A stretch of DNA of 64,000 nt, taken from the NCBI RefSeq assembly GCF_002211305.1, contig NZ_LOKW01000025.1:423782-487781 (forward strand). Reading direction: 5' to 3'. Source of the stretch: Rhizobium sp. R634. Lineage in GTDB: Bacteria; Pseudomonadota; Alphaproteobacteria; Rhizobiales; Rhizobiaceae. Under the pieces are notes generated by a model, which did no database searches, was not told where the DNA came from, and worked only from the letters and a program-made list of their open reading frames with translations. Both the position numbers and the translations under genes were made by a program. This document shows positions 6,477 to 15,292 of this stretch, in pieces (position 1 is the stretch's first letter; each line of letters opens with the position of its first letter).

Positions 6477-9128
6477 CTACTGGATATCCAGAAGCCGTTC
6501 GAGATATCGCCGCTCCATCTCCTGCGGCGGATTGTTGCCGAGCTTTTCGCGAATCGCGTCGAGGATTTCGCGCGCCCGCTGGACGTCGATTTCGTCGGGC
6601 ACCTTCACGCCGTCGTCGTCGATATAGCCCTTGCTCATGCGTGGCCGTCCGAGCGGGTCGCGGCCGTTCTGATCGCCCTGGCCGACCTGCCCGTTCGGGC
6701 CCTGTCCCTGCTGGCCCCGCTGCGCCTGCATCATCTGGTTCATCATGTCGCGGGCGCCCTGGCGAAGGGCTTCCAGCGCGCGGCCCTGGTTTTCGACGGC
6801 CGTGTCGCCGCGGCCCTGGCCGAGCTCGCGGCCGGCGCCGTCCATCTCGCGTTGGGCCTGGCCGAAGCCCGGGCCGGGCTTCATGCCCATTTCGCCGAGT
6901 TTCTTCTGCAATTCGCCTAGCTGCTTGCCGAGCGCATCCTGCTGGGCGCGCAGCTGTTTCAGCGCCTCCCTCAGCTGCTCGGCCGTCATCTGGTCGGAAG
7001 GTTGCTGGCCCTCGCCTTGCTGACCTTGCTGCTGGTCCTGCGGCTCGCCGTTCTCGCCCGGGGTCATCTGGTCGAGGAGCGGGTCGTTCTCGCCCATATC
7101 GGATTCGCCGCGCTGCATGCGATCCTTGAGCTGCTGATCGAGGCGGAAGGTCTCTTCCATCAGCTTCTGCTGGTCGCGCAGGATCTCGCCGAGCTTGTCG
7201 ATCTGCTTGCGGGCTTCGCTGTTTTCCTGGCCCTGCTGACCCCGCTGCGGCCGGCCGGCCTGCAGGTTGTTCATCATGCGCTGCAATTCCGAGAGCATCT
7301 GCTGGGCCGCGTCGCGATTGCCGGAGCGGGCGAGATTCTCGATCTGGTCCATCATCCGTTCCAGATCCTGCTGGCGCAGGATATTCTGGGCATTCTGGTT
7401 CGGCTGCATCGGGGCGTTCTGCATGCGCTGGGCAAGCTCGGTCATGTAATCCTGCATCGCCTTGCGCAGCTCGTCCATCAGCTTCTTGATCTCCTCGTCG
7501 GACGCATTGCGGTTCAAGGCATCGGCAAGCTTCTGCTGGGCTTCGCGCAGCTTGCGTTCGGCCAGCGAAAGATCACCATCCTCCATGCCAAGCGCGATTT
7601 CCCAGAGATATTGAGCCGTATCCTTCAGCGCATCCTCGGTTTTTGCGAGCTTCATGCGGGCCAAGGCGGATTCCAGCAGCAGATAATTGGTGAGCTTGGG
7701 AATGGTCTCCTCAGGACGAATGGTCAGCGCCTCGTTCAGCGCGATTGCCTGCGGCATCTTGCGCGTGTCGAGCGCGAAGACCTGTCGTTCCTCTGCAACG
7801 GCCGCGGCAAGTGGCTCGTTGAAGGGCCGCGAGGGCAGGATCATGTCATAGGGCGGGCTGCGGCCGGTCTGGCCGGCGGCATCCTTGGCGACGAGGGTGA
7901 TGCGCACGCGCTTGCCGGCAAGCGGATGTTCGGTCAGGTTTCGGCTGGTCACGCCCTTGGCGTCGCGGGCGTTGCGGCGGGGGATATCCAGCCGGTATTC
8001 CGGCAGCGGGTAGAGCGGCGTCGCCGTCGGATCGGCTTCGACCGGCACGATTTCCGCATGGGCCTCCTGAACGCCGTAATCGTCCTTGACGGTGAAGCCG
8101 ATTTCGAGCGCGCCGTTGACGCTCGGCTTCGGCATGCCGTCGAAGGCGATTTCCGGCGCCTTGTCGGGCAGCACGTCGAAGCTCCAGCGGCGGCCATTAA
8201 CCTCGAGCGCGCCGTTTTCCTCGAGCTTCATCACATGCGTCTGCGCGACGAGGGCATTGTTGGCCGGTGCGCCGGTCGCCGGCTGCTCCACGGCGGGCGC
8301 CGCTGCCTGCTGCGCCTTTGTGTCTCCCTGCACGGGGATATCTCGCGCCTCGCCGTTCGCCCTACGGAAAACAACTTTCTCGGCCGTCTTTCCGCCGCTG
8401 ACGCGCACGGTGAGGCCCGAAAATTGCGGAATGCCGATCGCCGCCTGCTCGCTGCCGTCGGCTGTGAGATAAACCGGCGCACGGCCGGTATAGGAGGGCG
8501 GCGTCACCCAGGCGTCGATGCGCACCGCCGGATCGACCGTCACCTGTTCGGGGGCCGCCTGCAGGGCGTCGCCCACCGAGCCGCCGTTGATCGACAGCGA
8601 ATAGCCGAAGGCTGTGACGACAAGCAGTGCCGGAATGGCGCGAAGGGCGAAGCGGTCATGCGCGGCGATATCGGGTCTCGGCATGCCGGCATCGAGGGCG
8701 GCGATCTTCTCGGCCATGCGCGCCTGGTGCTCGCGCCAAAGCGCCCGGGCGAACGGCGTATCGAAGGCCGGATCGTCTTCCTGGACGGTGACCGGCTGGT
8801 GCGGCAGGCCATTGCGCTCTTCCAGCATGCGGTCCGCTTCGGCGACCTTGGGCCAGCGCAGATTGCGGAAGGGGACGAGCGAAACGAGGAAAGCGGCGGC
8901 GAAAGCGATCAGCAGCAGGATGCGCATCCAGTCCGGCACGCTGCGGAAGAGGCCGAACCAGGACGCGGAAAGATAAAAAGCGATGACCGAGAGGACCGGC
9001 ATCAGCGGCGGCAGCAGCTGCTCGAAGAAGAGCACGATGCGCGCCAGCAGGCGCTTCGTCGTTACCAGCCGGGCAAGCGAGGGGCGGAGCGCGAATGCAC
9101 CTTTCTTCTGCCTCGTAGGGCTTGTCAT
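6477..9128 (-). CDS. TIGR02302/DUF4175 family large membrane protein
   Basis: An 883-residue protein with two membrane helices near the N-terminus (about 35-60 and 68-90) and a third near 165-185, a central beta-rich periplasmic part, and a C-terminal third (from about 560) that is extremely rich in Gln, Met, Glu and Asn with coiled-coil character (QQQGQQGEGQQ and similar). The family is confined to alphaproteobacteria and has no known function. ATG 9128 has GGAGA eight bases upstream. An in-frame upstream ATG at 9266 would add 46 residues without family character. It is convergent with cpdR. Confidence 0.85.
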   Translation of the reverse strand: MTSPTRQKKGAFALRPSLARLVTTKRLLARIVLFFEQLLPPLMPVLSVIAFYLSASWFGLFRSVPDWMRILLLIAFAAAFLVSLVPFRNLRWPKVAEADRMLEERNGLPHQPVTVQEDDPAFDTPFARALWREHQARMAEKIAALDAGMPRPDIAAHDRFALRAIPALLVVTAFGYSLSINGGSVGDALQAAPEQVTVDPAVRIDAWVTPPSYTGRAPVYLTADGSEQAAIGIPQFSGLTVRVSGGKTAEKVVFRRANGEARDIPVQGDTKAQQAAAPAVEQPATGAPANNALVAQTHVMKLEENGALEVNGRRWSFDVLPDKAPEIAFDGMPKPSVNGALEIGFTVKDDYGVQEAHAEIVPVEADPTATPLYPLPEYRLDIPRRNARDAKGVTSRNLTEHPLAGKRVRITLVAKDAAGQTGRSPPYDMILPSRPFNEPLAAAVAEERQVFALDTRKMPQAIALNEALTIRPEETIPKLTNYLLLESALARMKLAKTEDALKDTAQYLWEIALGMEDGDLSLAERKLREAQQKLADALNRNASDEEIKKLMDELRKAMQDYMTELAQRMQNAPMQPNQNAQNILRQQDLERMMDQIENLARSGNRDAAQQMLSELQRMMNNLQAGRPQRGQQGQENSEARKQIDKLGEILRDQQKLMEETFRLDQQLKDRMQRGESDMGENDPLLDQMTPGENGEPQDQQQGQQGEGQQPSDQMTAEQLREALKQLRAQQDALGKQLGELQKKLGEMGMKPGPGFGQAQREMDGAGRELGQGRGDTAVENQGRALEALRQGARDMMNQMMQAQRGQQGQGPNGQVGQGDQNGRDPLGRPRMSKGYIDDDGVKVPDEIDVQRAREILDAIREKLGNNPPQEMERRYLERLLDIQ

Positions 9129-9244
9129 CGGTCCGGTCTCCGCGATCTGGCGTTCTGATACAGAGGGCGCTTCCGGCGATTGCGGGGCAATACGCTCATG
9201 ATTGACAAGGATAACACTCTTTGTGGCGAAGGCGAGGGCGAGCG

Positions 9245-9259
9245 GCCGGTAATACCGGC
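9245..9259. terminator. Small hairpin after lysA
   Basis: GCCGGT-AAT-ACCGGC, a 6-bp stem with a 3-base loop, 35 bp past the lysA stop. A TTTT follows on the plus strand only, so its role as the lysA terminator is doubtful. Confidence 0.3.
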
Positions 9260-9294
9260 TTTTCACGTTTGTTCGCCAAAAAGTGATGGCCTTG

Positions 9295-10563
9295 TCAGTC
9301 GAGCCAGGCCGGAACTGAATCGAGACCGATCAGTTCGGCGTAGGTTCTGCGCGGGCGAATCGTATGGAAATCGCTGCCCTTGACCAGAACTTCGGGCACC
9401 AGCAGGCGGCTGTTATAGGTGCCTGCCTGCACCGCGCCATAGGCGCCGGCGGTGCTGACGGCGATCAGATCGCCGGGCTTCGGCATCGCCATTTCACGGT
9501 CGAGCGCCAGATAATCGCCGGTCTCGCAGACGGGGCCGACGACGTCGGCGCGGATGCGCGGGGCATTGGCCGCCGAGATCGTGACCGGGCGGATCTCGTG
9601 ATAGGCCTCATAGAGGGTCGGGCGGATGAGATCGTTCATCGCGCCATCGACGATGACGAAGGTCTTTTCGCCGCCGTCCTTCACATAGAGGACTTCGGTC
9701 ACGAGGATGCCGGCATTGCCGACGATTAGGCGGCCGGGCTCGGTGATGATCTTGCAGTTCAGGCCGCGCAGCTGGTTCTTGACGATCGCCGCATAGGCAT
9801 CGGGAAGCGGCGGCGGATTGTTGTCGTCCTTATAGGGGACGCCGAGGCCGCCGCCGATATCGACGTGGTGAATGGTGTGGCCGTCGGCGCGTAGCGTCGC
9901 GACGAGGTCGCTGAGCAGCTTGAAGGCATCGTCGAAGGGCTGCAGCTCGGTGATCTGGCTGCCGATGTGCATGTCGATGCCGGTGACTTCGATGCCCGGC
10001 AGCTTGGCGGCATGGGCATAGATGGCGCGGGCGCGCTCCCAGGAGATGCCGAACTTGTTTTCCTTCTTGCCGGTCGAGATCTTCGAATGCGTCTTCGCGT
10101 CGACATCCGGGTTGATGCGGAAGGAGACCGGCGCTTTCTTGCCGGCGCTGACGGCGCGCTGGTTGAGGATCTCGAGCTCCGGTTCGGATTCGACGTTGAA
10201 GCAGTAGATGCCGGCCTCAAGGGCAAAATCCATCTCCTGCGGCGTCTTGCCGACACCCGAAAACATGATGCGGTCCGCCGGAATGCCGGCGGCAAGCGCG
10301 CGGCGCAGCTCGCCTTCCGAGACGACGTCGATGCCGGCGCCGAGGCGGCCGAGCGTCTTCAGCACCGCCTGGTTCGAATTCGCCTTCATCGCGTAGCAGA
10401 CCATGGAGTCGACATCGGCGAAGGCTTCGGAGAAGACGCGGTAATGGCGTTCCAGCGTCGCGGTGGAATAGACGTAAAAGGGCGTGCCGACCGCCTTGGC
10501 GATCTCGGGAACGGGGACGTTCTCGGCGTGAAGGATGCCGTCGCGATAATCGAAATGGTTCAC
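9295..10563 (-). CDS. lysA: Diaminopimelate decarboxylase
   Basis: Last step of lysine biosynthesis: meso-diaminopimelate to lysine, PLP dependent, cytoplasmic. The 422-residue protein shows the PLP lysine K60 in CYAMKAN, the barrel motifs DMHIGSQI and HVDIGGGLG, the phosphate-binding EPGR, and the C-terminal CETGDYLA catalytic cysteine supplied to the dimer partner. It starts 12 bp after the end of the LptM-like lipoprotein gene, the standard lptM-lysA pair of alphaproteobacteria. Confidence 0.96.
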   Translation of the reverse strand: MNHFDYRDGILHAENVPVPEIAKAVGTPFYVYSTATLERHYRVFSEAFADVDSMVCYAMKANSNQAVLKTLGRLGAGIDVVSEGELRRALAAGIPADRIMFSGVGKTPQEMDFALEAGIYCFNVESEPELEILNQRAVSAGKKAPVSFRINPDVDAKTHSKISTGKKENKFGISWERARAIYAHAAKLPGIEVTGIDMHIGSQITELQPFDDAFKLLSDLVATLRADGHTIHHVDIGGGLGVPYKDDNNPPPLPDAYAAIVKNQLRGLNCKIITEPGRLIVGNAGILVTEVLYVKDGGEKTFVIVDGAMNDLIRPTLYEAYHEIRPVTISAANAPRIRADVVGPVCETGDYLALDREMAMPKPGDLIAVSTAGAYGAVQAGTYNSRLLVPEVLVKGSDFHTIRPRRTYAELIGLDSVPAWLD

Positions 10564-10575
10564 GGGATGTGCGCC

Positions 10576-10770
10576 TTAAAGAAGAGGGTCAAGAAGGAAG
10601 GGCTTGTCGACAGTGCCCGGCTGTTTCGTCGGTTTCGAAACGTCGCCTTCCTTCGTTGCCGCAGCACTCGGCGGATCGAGGTCGCCTTTGCGTCCGCATC
10701 CGGCAACGGCAAGGCCGATGACGGCGAGCACCGCCGTCAGGCGGATGAGGTGCGGCAAGCTCTTCTGCAT
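10576..10770 (-). CDS. lptM: LptM-like small outer-membrane lipoprotein
   Basis: A 64-residue lipoprotein precursor with a charged start, a hydrophobic signal sequence and the lipobox VAGC, with the lipidated cysteine at residue 25. It is directly followed by GRKGDLDPP, the hallmark of the LptM (formerly YifL) family. In E. coli LptM promotes disulfide maturation of the LptD LPS translocon. The C-terminal tail is low complexity. ATG 10770 is chosen because a signal peptide follows directly; ATG 10809 would bury it. It is in an operon with lysA. Confidence 0.88.
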   Translation of the reverse strand: MQKSLPHLIRLTAVLAVIGLAVAGCGRKGDLDPPSAAATKEGDVSKPTKQPGTVDKPFLLDPLL

Positions 10771-10925
10771 GGATATCCTCTTGTACGAGATATGGCGGAC
10801 ATCATTCATTTCGAATGACGGGGATCTTCATAGCGAAGTTTATCCGCCTTGTGCACCCTGATTGTTGGACGGTCCTGCCGGCCTTGCGCGAGGGGCGAGG
10901 CGGCTTTCGCCACGCCCGGCATTCC

Positions 10926-12329
10926 TCAGTTGCGGGCGCGCCAGAAGGAGATCTGCTTGCGCACCTCGGAGGGCGCCGTGCCGCCGAAGCTCTTGCGGCT
11001 GGCGACGGATGCCTCGACCGTCAATACGTCATAGACCTTGTCGGTGATCGCGGAATGGATCGCCTGCAGGTCGGACAGCGACAGCTCGGCCAGGTCGCAG
11101 CCCTTGCTTTCGGCCAGCGCCACGGCGCGGCCGGTGACGTGATGGGCATCGCGGAAGGGCAGGCCCGCTTCGCGCACCAGCCAATCGGCAAGGTCGGTCG
11201 CCGTCGAGAAGCCCGAGCCGGCGGCAGCCTTCATGCGCGCGGTGTTGACGGTCATGTCGCGCACCATGCCGGTCATGGCGGCGATTGCCAGCTCCAGGCT
11301 CTCGGCCGCGTCGAAGACCTGTTCCTTGTCTTCCTGCATGTCCTTGGAATAGGCGAGCGGCAGGCCCTTCATGATCGTCAGCAGCGCAATCAGCGAGCCG
11401 TTGATGCGGCCGGTCTTGGCGCGCACCAGTTCGGCTGCGTCAGGGTTCTTCTTCTGCGGCATGATGGAGGAACCGGTCGAGAAGGCGTCGGACAGGCGCA
11501 CGAAGCCGAACTGCGGCGTCGACCAGATGACGATCTCTTCCGCCAGGCGCGACAGGTGCATGCCTGCAATCGCGGCGATCGACAGGAACTCGATGGCGAA
11601 GTCGCGGTCGGAGACTGTGTCGATGGAGTTGCGGGTCGGCTCGCGGAAACCGAGCGCCTTGGCGGTCATGTGGCGATCGATCGGATAACCGGTGCCGGCC
11701 AGCGCAGCAGCGCCGATCGGGCTTTCGTCCAGGTGCTCGATGGCGTGGCGTACACGCGAGCGGTCGCGCCCGAACATTTCGACATAGGCCATGCAGTGAT
11801 GGCCGAAAGTGACCGGCTGGGCGGTCTGCAGGTGGGTGAAGCCCGGCATGACGCTTTCGGCATGTTCCTCGGCGCGGTCGAGGAAGGCGGCGATCAGGCC
11901 GGTCAGCATCCGCTCGGTTTTCTGCAGCTCTTCCTTCACCCAGAGGCGGAAGTCGAGCGCCACCTGGTCGTTGCGCGAGCGAGCGGTGTGCAGCCGGCCG
12001 GCCGCCGGTCCGATCAGCGTCGCCAGGCGCGCTTCGATGTTCATGTGGATGTCTTCGAGCCGGCGCGAGAATTCGAAATTGCCGCTTTCGATTTCTGACA
12101 GGATCGTGTTTAGCCCGTGAACGATCTTGTCCTTATCGTCCGACGAAATGATCCCCTGATGGGCGAGCATCGTCGCATGGGCGACCGAACCGCGGATATC
12201 CTGTGCGAATAGCTTCTTGTCGAAACCGATCGAGGCATTTATCTCCTCCATGATCGCGTCCGGGCCGGAGGCGAAGCGCCCACCCCACATCTGGTTGGAG
12301 GATTTGGTGTCCGTGTTGCTCTCGGCCAT
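10926..12329 (-). CDS. argH: Argininosuccinate lyase
   Basis: Last step of arginine biosynthesis: argininosuccinate to arginine plus fumarate. The 467-residue protein starts MAESNTDTKSSNQMWGGRF and contains the fumarase/aspartase-superfamily signature GSSIMPQKKNPD, with the mobile catalytic serine loop, plus the TARSRNDQVALDFRLW and GFTHLQTAQP segments. ATG 12329 gives the normal length. ATG 12404 would reach into the divergent tlpA gene. The starts of argH and tlpA are 26 bp apart, so they share a very compact divergent promoter region. Confidence 0.96.
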   Translation of the reverse strand: MAESNTDTKSSNQMWGGRFASGPDAIMEEINASIGFDKKLFAQDIRGSVAHATMLAHQGIISSDDKDKIVHGLNTILSEIESGNFEFSRRLEDIHMNIEARLATLIGPAAGRLHTARSRNDQVALDFRLWVKEELQKTERMLTGLIAAFLDRAEEHAESVMPGFTHLQTAQPVTFGHHCMAYVEMFGRDRSRVRHAIEHLDESPIGAAALAGTGYPIDRHMTAKALGFREPTRNSIDTVSDRDFAIEFLSIAAIAGMHLSRLAEEIVIWSTPQFGFVRLSDAFSTGSSIMPQKKNPDAAELVRAKTGRINGSLIALLTIMKGLPLAYSKDMQEDKEQVFDAAESLELAIAAMTGMVRDMTVNTARMKAAAGSGFSTATDLADWLVREAGLPFRDAHHVTGRAVALAESKGCDLAELSLSDLQAIHSAITDKVYDVLTVEASVASRKSFGGTAPSEVRKQISFWRARN

Positions 12330-12355
12330 GGAAGATGCCCGTCCTGGAGAATGAA

Positions 12356-13018
12356 ATGACGACGAAAAAACCCTTCGGCCTGCCGTCCGTAAAACTGATC
12401 GCAATTGCCGCCGTCGCGGGCGTTATTGCCGGTGCGGCAGCGGTATACGTGAAGGAGGCGGGGATTGGCAATGGCATCGGCAGCAGCGCTTCGGCCGAAT
12501 GCCCGCTGGCGAAGGAGCGCGCCGCCAATCTGACGCCGCTGATGAAGGGGCAGGTTGCTGCCATGGTGGCGGCCAACGAGCCGCGCAAGCTGACGGCGGT
12601 ATCCTTCAACGGCCCCGACGGCAAGCCGCTGACGCTCGATCATTTCGCAGGCAAGACCGTGCTTCTCAATCTCTGGGCCACCTGGTGCGTGCCCTGCCGC
12701 GAAGAGATGCCGGTCCTGAACGCGCTGGAAAAGGAGATGGGAAGCGACAAGTTCCAGGTCGTGCCGGTCAATATCGACACCGGCGACGACGAGAAGCCGA
12801 AGACTTTCCTGAACGAAATCGGCGTCGATGCGCTGCAGCTTTATCGCGACAACACGATCGGGGTGTTCAACAGCCTGAAGAAGGAAGGTCTTGCCTTCGG
12901 CCTGCCGGTGACGCTGCTGCTCGACGAGAAGGGTTGCCTGATCTCCGCCATGAATGGCCCGGCCGCCTGGGACAGCGAGGACGCCAAGGCTTTGATCAAG
13001 GGCGCGATCGGCTCGTAA
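12356..13018 (+). CDS. tlpA: Thiol:disulfide interchange protein TlpA
   Basis: Membrane-anchored periplasmic thioredoxin, known in Bradyrhizobium as a reductant needed for cytochrome oxidase (CuA) assembly. The 220-residue protein has an N-terminal anchor (about 11-32) and a thioredoxin fold with the active site WCVPC (C111, C114) in LNLWATWCVPCREEMP and a cis-proline region GLPVTLLLD. Extra cysteines C43 and C199 match the additional pair of rhizobial TlpA. A GGAGA is six bases before ATG 12356. Divergent from argH. Confidence 0.92.
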   Translation: MTTKKPFGLPSVKLIAIAAVAGVIAGAAAVYVKEAGIGNGIGSSASAECPLAKERAANLTPLMKGQVAAMVAANEPRKLTAVSFNGPDGKPLTLDHFAGKTVLLNLWATWCVPCREEMPVLNALEKEMGSDKFQVVPVNIDTGDDEKPKTFLNEIGVDALQLYRDNTIGVFNSLKKEGLAFGLPVTLLLDEKGCLISAMNGPAAWDSEDAKALIKGAIGS

Positions 13019-13027
13019 GGATATTGC

Positions 13028-13117
13028 TCAGTCGCCGTCTCCTCTGATGAGGAAAACGCCCGCAATTCCGATAAGGACGCAGCATTGCAGCAGGAACATG
13101 GGTGTTTCGGTCGACAT
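13028..13117 (-). CDS. Putative 29-residue single-pass membrane protein
   Basis: ATG at 13117 follows a strong ribosome-binding site (GGGAGGAAACGCC before the ATG) and encodes MSTETPMFLLQCCVLIGIAG followed by VFLIRGDGD and a TGA. Residues 7-24 form one hydrophobic helix with an adjacent Cys-Cys, and the C-terminus is acidic. It is convergent with tlpA, ten bases from its stop. No family is known to me. The good ribosome-binding site and coherent helix support a real gene, but conservation has not been checked. Confidence 0.55.
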   Translation of the reverse strand: MSTETPMFLLQCCVLIGIAGVFLIRGDGD

Positions 13118-13192
13118 GGCGTTTCCTCCCGTTCCCGGCAAGGAAAGCATGTCGCGGGCGTTCGGTCCACTCGCCCTTTCTAGTGATAGTCG

Positions 13193-13321
13193 AAAGCCCG
13201 TCGCGATCTTTCAGATTCGCTCCCCGCGCTTTAGTTTTTATTTTCAGGCATGTCGTTGCGGCAAAAGCGCTTCGCGCTTTGCCTGAGAAAACCGCTGCCC
13301 ACTTTTGCGGGCCATGCTTTA
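13193..13321. repeat. Dispersed mosaic palindromic repeat, copy 2 (with insertion)
   Basis: Same two-module element as 855-959: GTCGCGATCTTTCAGATTCG, then the TGTCGTTGCGGCAAAAG palindrome ending GCCATGCTTTA. It has an extra internal palindrome, AAAGCGCTTCGCGCTTT (13264-13280), that the other copies lack. Its last TTA is the stop codon (TAA) of the minus-strand hbd gene. Confidence 0.85.
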
Positions 13322-14200
13322 GCGGGTCGGGACCGGCACTTCACCGCGATAGTCGTAGAAGCCGCGGCCGGACTTGCGTCCGAGCCAGCCGGCTTCGACA
13401 TATTTCACCAGCAGCGGGCAGGGACGGTATTTCGAATCCGCCAGGCCGTCATGCAGCACCTGCATGATCGAGAGGCAGGTGTCCAGCCCGATGAAATCGG
13501 CAAGCTGGAGCGGTCCCATCGGGTGGTTGGCGCCGAGTTTCATCGCCGTATCGATGGCATCGACCGTGCCGACGCCTTCGTAAAGCGTATAAATCGCCTC
13601 GTTGATCATCGGCAGCAGGATGCGGTTGACGATGAAGGCCGGGAAGTCTTCGGCGACGGTGACCGTCTTTTCCAGCGAGGCGACGAATTCCTTGGCGGCG
13701 CTAAAGGTCTTTTCGTCGGTGGCGATGCCGCGCACCAGCTCGACCAGCTTCATGACCGGAACCGGGTTCATGAAATGTATGCCCATGAAGCGCTCGGCGC
13801 GGTCGGTGGCGGCTGCCAGCCGGGTGATAGAAAGGGAAGACGTGTTGGTGGCGAGGAGCGCCTCCGGCTTCAGCACCGGGCAGACCTGCGTATAGATCTT
13901 GCGCTTGACGCTTTCGTCCTCGGTGGCGGCCTCGATGACGAGATCGGAGGGAGCGAGATCGTTGACATCGGAGGAGCCGCTGATGCGCGCCAAGGTCGCT
14001 TTGCGCTCCTCGTCGGTCATCTTGCCGTTCGTCACCAGCCGGGCGAGATTGCCGTTTATGGTGGCGAGGCCGGATTCGATGCGGTCCTGGGAGAGATCGT
14101 AAATGTGAACCCTGTAACCCGCGGCGGCCGAAACATGCGCGATGCCGCAGCCCATCTGGCCGGCACCGATGATACCAATATTCTTCAACACCGCACTCAT
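13319..14200 (-). CDS. 3-hydroxybutyryl-CoA dehydrogenase
   Basis: Oxidises 3-hydroxyacyl-CoA (typically 3-hydroxybutyryl-CoA) with NAD(P). The 293-residue protein has an N-terminal Rossmann fold with GIIGAGQMGCGIAH, the ATNTSSLSIT stretch, and the HCDH family motif FMGIHFMNPVPVMKLVELV with the catalytic histidine. ATG 14200 is followed directly by the Rossmann strand. It is downstream of etfB-etfA on the same strand (137 bp gap), so it likely works in fatty-acid, butyrate or poly-3-hydroxybutyrate turnover, delivering electrons alongside ETF. The TAA stop is supplied by a dispersed repeat. hbdA would be the usual symbol. Confidence 0.9.
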   Translation of the reverse strand: MSAVLKNIGIIGAGQMGCGIAHVSAAAGYRVHIYDLSQDRIESGLATINGNLARLVTNGKMTDEERKATLARISGSSDVNDLAPSDLVIEAATEDESVKRKIYTQVCPVLKPEALLATNTSSLSITRLAAATDRAERFMGIHFMNPVPVMKLVELVRGIATDEKTFSAAKEFVASLEKTVTVAEDFPAFIVNRILLPMINEAIYTLYEGVGTVDAIDTAMKLGANHPMGPLQLADFIGLDTCLSIMQVLHDGLADSKYRPCPLLVKYVEAGWLGRKSGRGFYDYRGEVPVPTR

Positions 14201-14337
14201 CTCCAAACCCCCGCTCGGCAATCGCCCCCGCGTTGCCGATTATTTTAGCATTACTGCCGGACGAAAGATCGCCCGGCAGCAGATAAAAGACAATTTTCCT
14301 GTCATTCGCAAGTGCGAAAGAAAAGCATGGAGGCCGC

Positions 14338-15267
14338 TCAGAGCGCCTTTTGCAATTCCGGCAGTGCGTCGAAGAGATCGGCGACGAGGCCGTAGTCGGC
14401 GACCTGGAAGATCGGCGCCTCCTCGTCCTTGTTGATGGCGACGATCACTTTCGAATCCTTCATGCCGGCCAGATGCTGGATGGCCCCGGAGATGCCGGCG
14501 GCAATGTAGAGATCGGGGGCGACCACCTTGCCGGTCTGGCCGACCTGCCAGTCGTTCGGAGCATAACCGGCATCGACGGCCGCACGGCTGGCGCCGACGG
14601 CGGCACCGAGCTTGTCGGCAACCGGCAGGATGACCTCCTTGAACTTCTCCGCCGAACCCAAGGCGCGGCCGCCGGAGATGATGATCTTCGCCGACGTCAG
14701 TTCCGGACGTTCCGAGGCCGACAGCGCATCGGAGACGAACCGCGACAGACCCGGATCGGAGATGGCCGGGATCGCCTCGACAGCGGCCGAGCCGCCTTCA
14801 GGCGCCGAAGCGAACGAGGCGGTGCGCACGGTGATCACCTTCTTCGCATCGCTTGCCTGCACCGTCTGGATGGCGTTGCCGGCATAGATCGGCCGCTTGA
14901 AGGTATCGGATGAGACGACTTCGATGATTTCGGAGATCTGGGCGACGTCGAGCAGGGCGGCGACGCGCGGCAGCACGGTCTTGCCGACCGAGGTGGCGGC
15001 AGACAGGATCGTGTCGTAGGAACCGGCGAGCGAGACGATCAGATCGGCCAGCGGCTCGGCGAGATTGTTGGCAAGCGCATCGCTTTCGGCCAGCAGCACT
15101 TTCGAGACGCCGGAAAGCTTGGAGGCCTGATCGGCCGCGGCCTTGGCGGCCTTGCCGGCGACCAGCACGTGCACGTCGCCGCCGATCTGGCTTGCTGCCG
15201 TCAGCGCCTTGGCGGTCTGGTCGGAGAGATGATTGCCGTCATGGTCGGCCAGAAGAAGAATGGTCAT
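14338..15267 (-). CDS. etfA: Electron transfer flavoprotein, alpha subunit
   Basis: Large subunit of the FAD- and AMP-containing ETF heterodimer, which collects electrons from acyl-CoA and related dehydrogenases and passes them to ETF:ubiquinone oxidoreductase. The 309-residue protein has the N-terminal alpha/beta domain and the C-terminal FAD-binding signature: SGGRALGSAEKF, VGASRAAVDAG, GQTGKVVAPDLYIA, GISGAIQHLAGMK and INKDEEAPIF. It starts 25 bp after etfB ends, so the two are co-transcribed. Confidence 0.96.
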   Translation of the reverse strand: MTILLLADHDGNHLSDQTAKALTAASQIGGDVHVLVAGKAAKAAADQASKLSGVSKVLLAESDALANNLAEPLADLIVSLAGSYDTILSAATSVGKTVLPRVAALLDVAQISEIIEVVSSDTFKRPIYAGNAIQTVQASDAKKVITVRTASFASAPEGGSAAVEAIPAISDPGLSRFVSDALSASERPELTSAKIIISGGRALGSAEKFKEVILPVADKLGAAVGASRAAVDAGYAPNDWQVGQTGKVVAPDLYIAAGISGAIQHLAGMKDSKVIVAINKDEEAPIFQVADYGLVADLFDALPELQKAL

Positions 15268-15292
15268 GATAGTTGCTCCTGTTCCTGCCCGA

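Noticed and set aside
7002..9158. Long plus-strand open frame opposite the DUF4175 gene
   Set aside because: Shadow of the Q-rich coding strand; no start signal and no domain.
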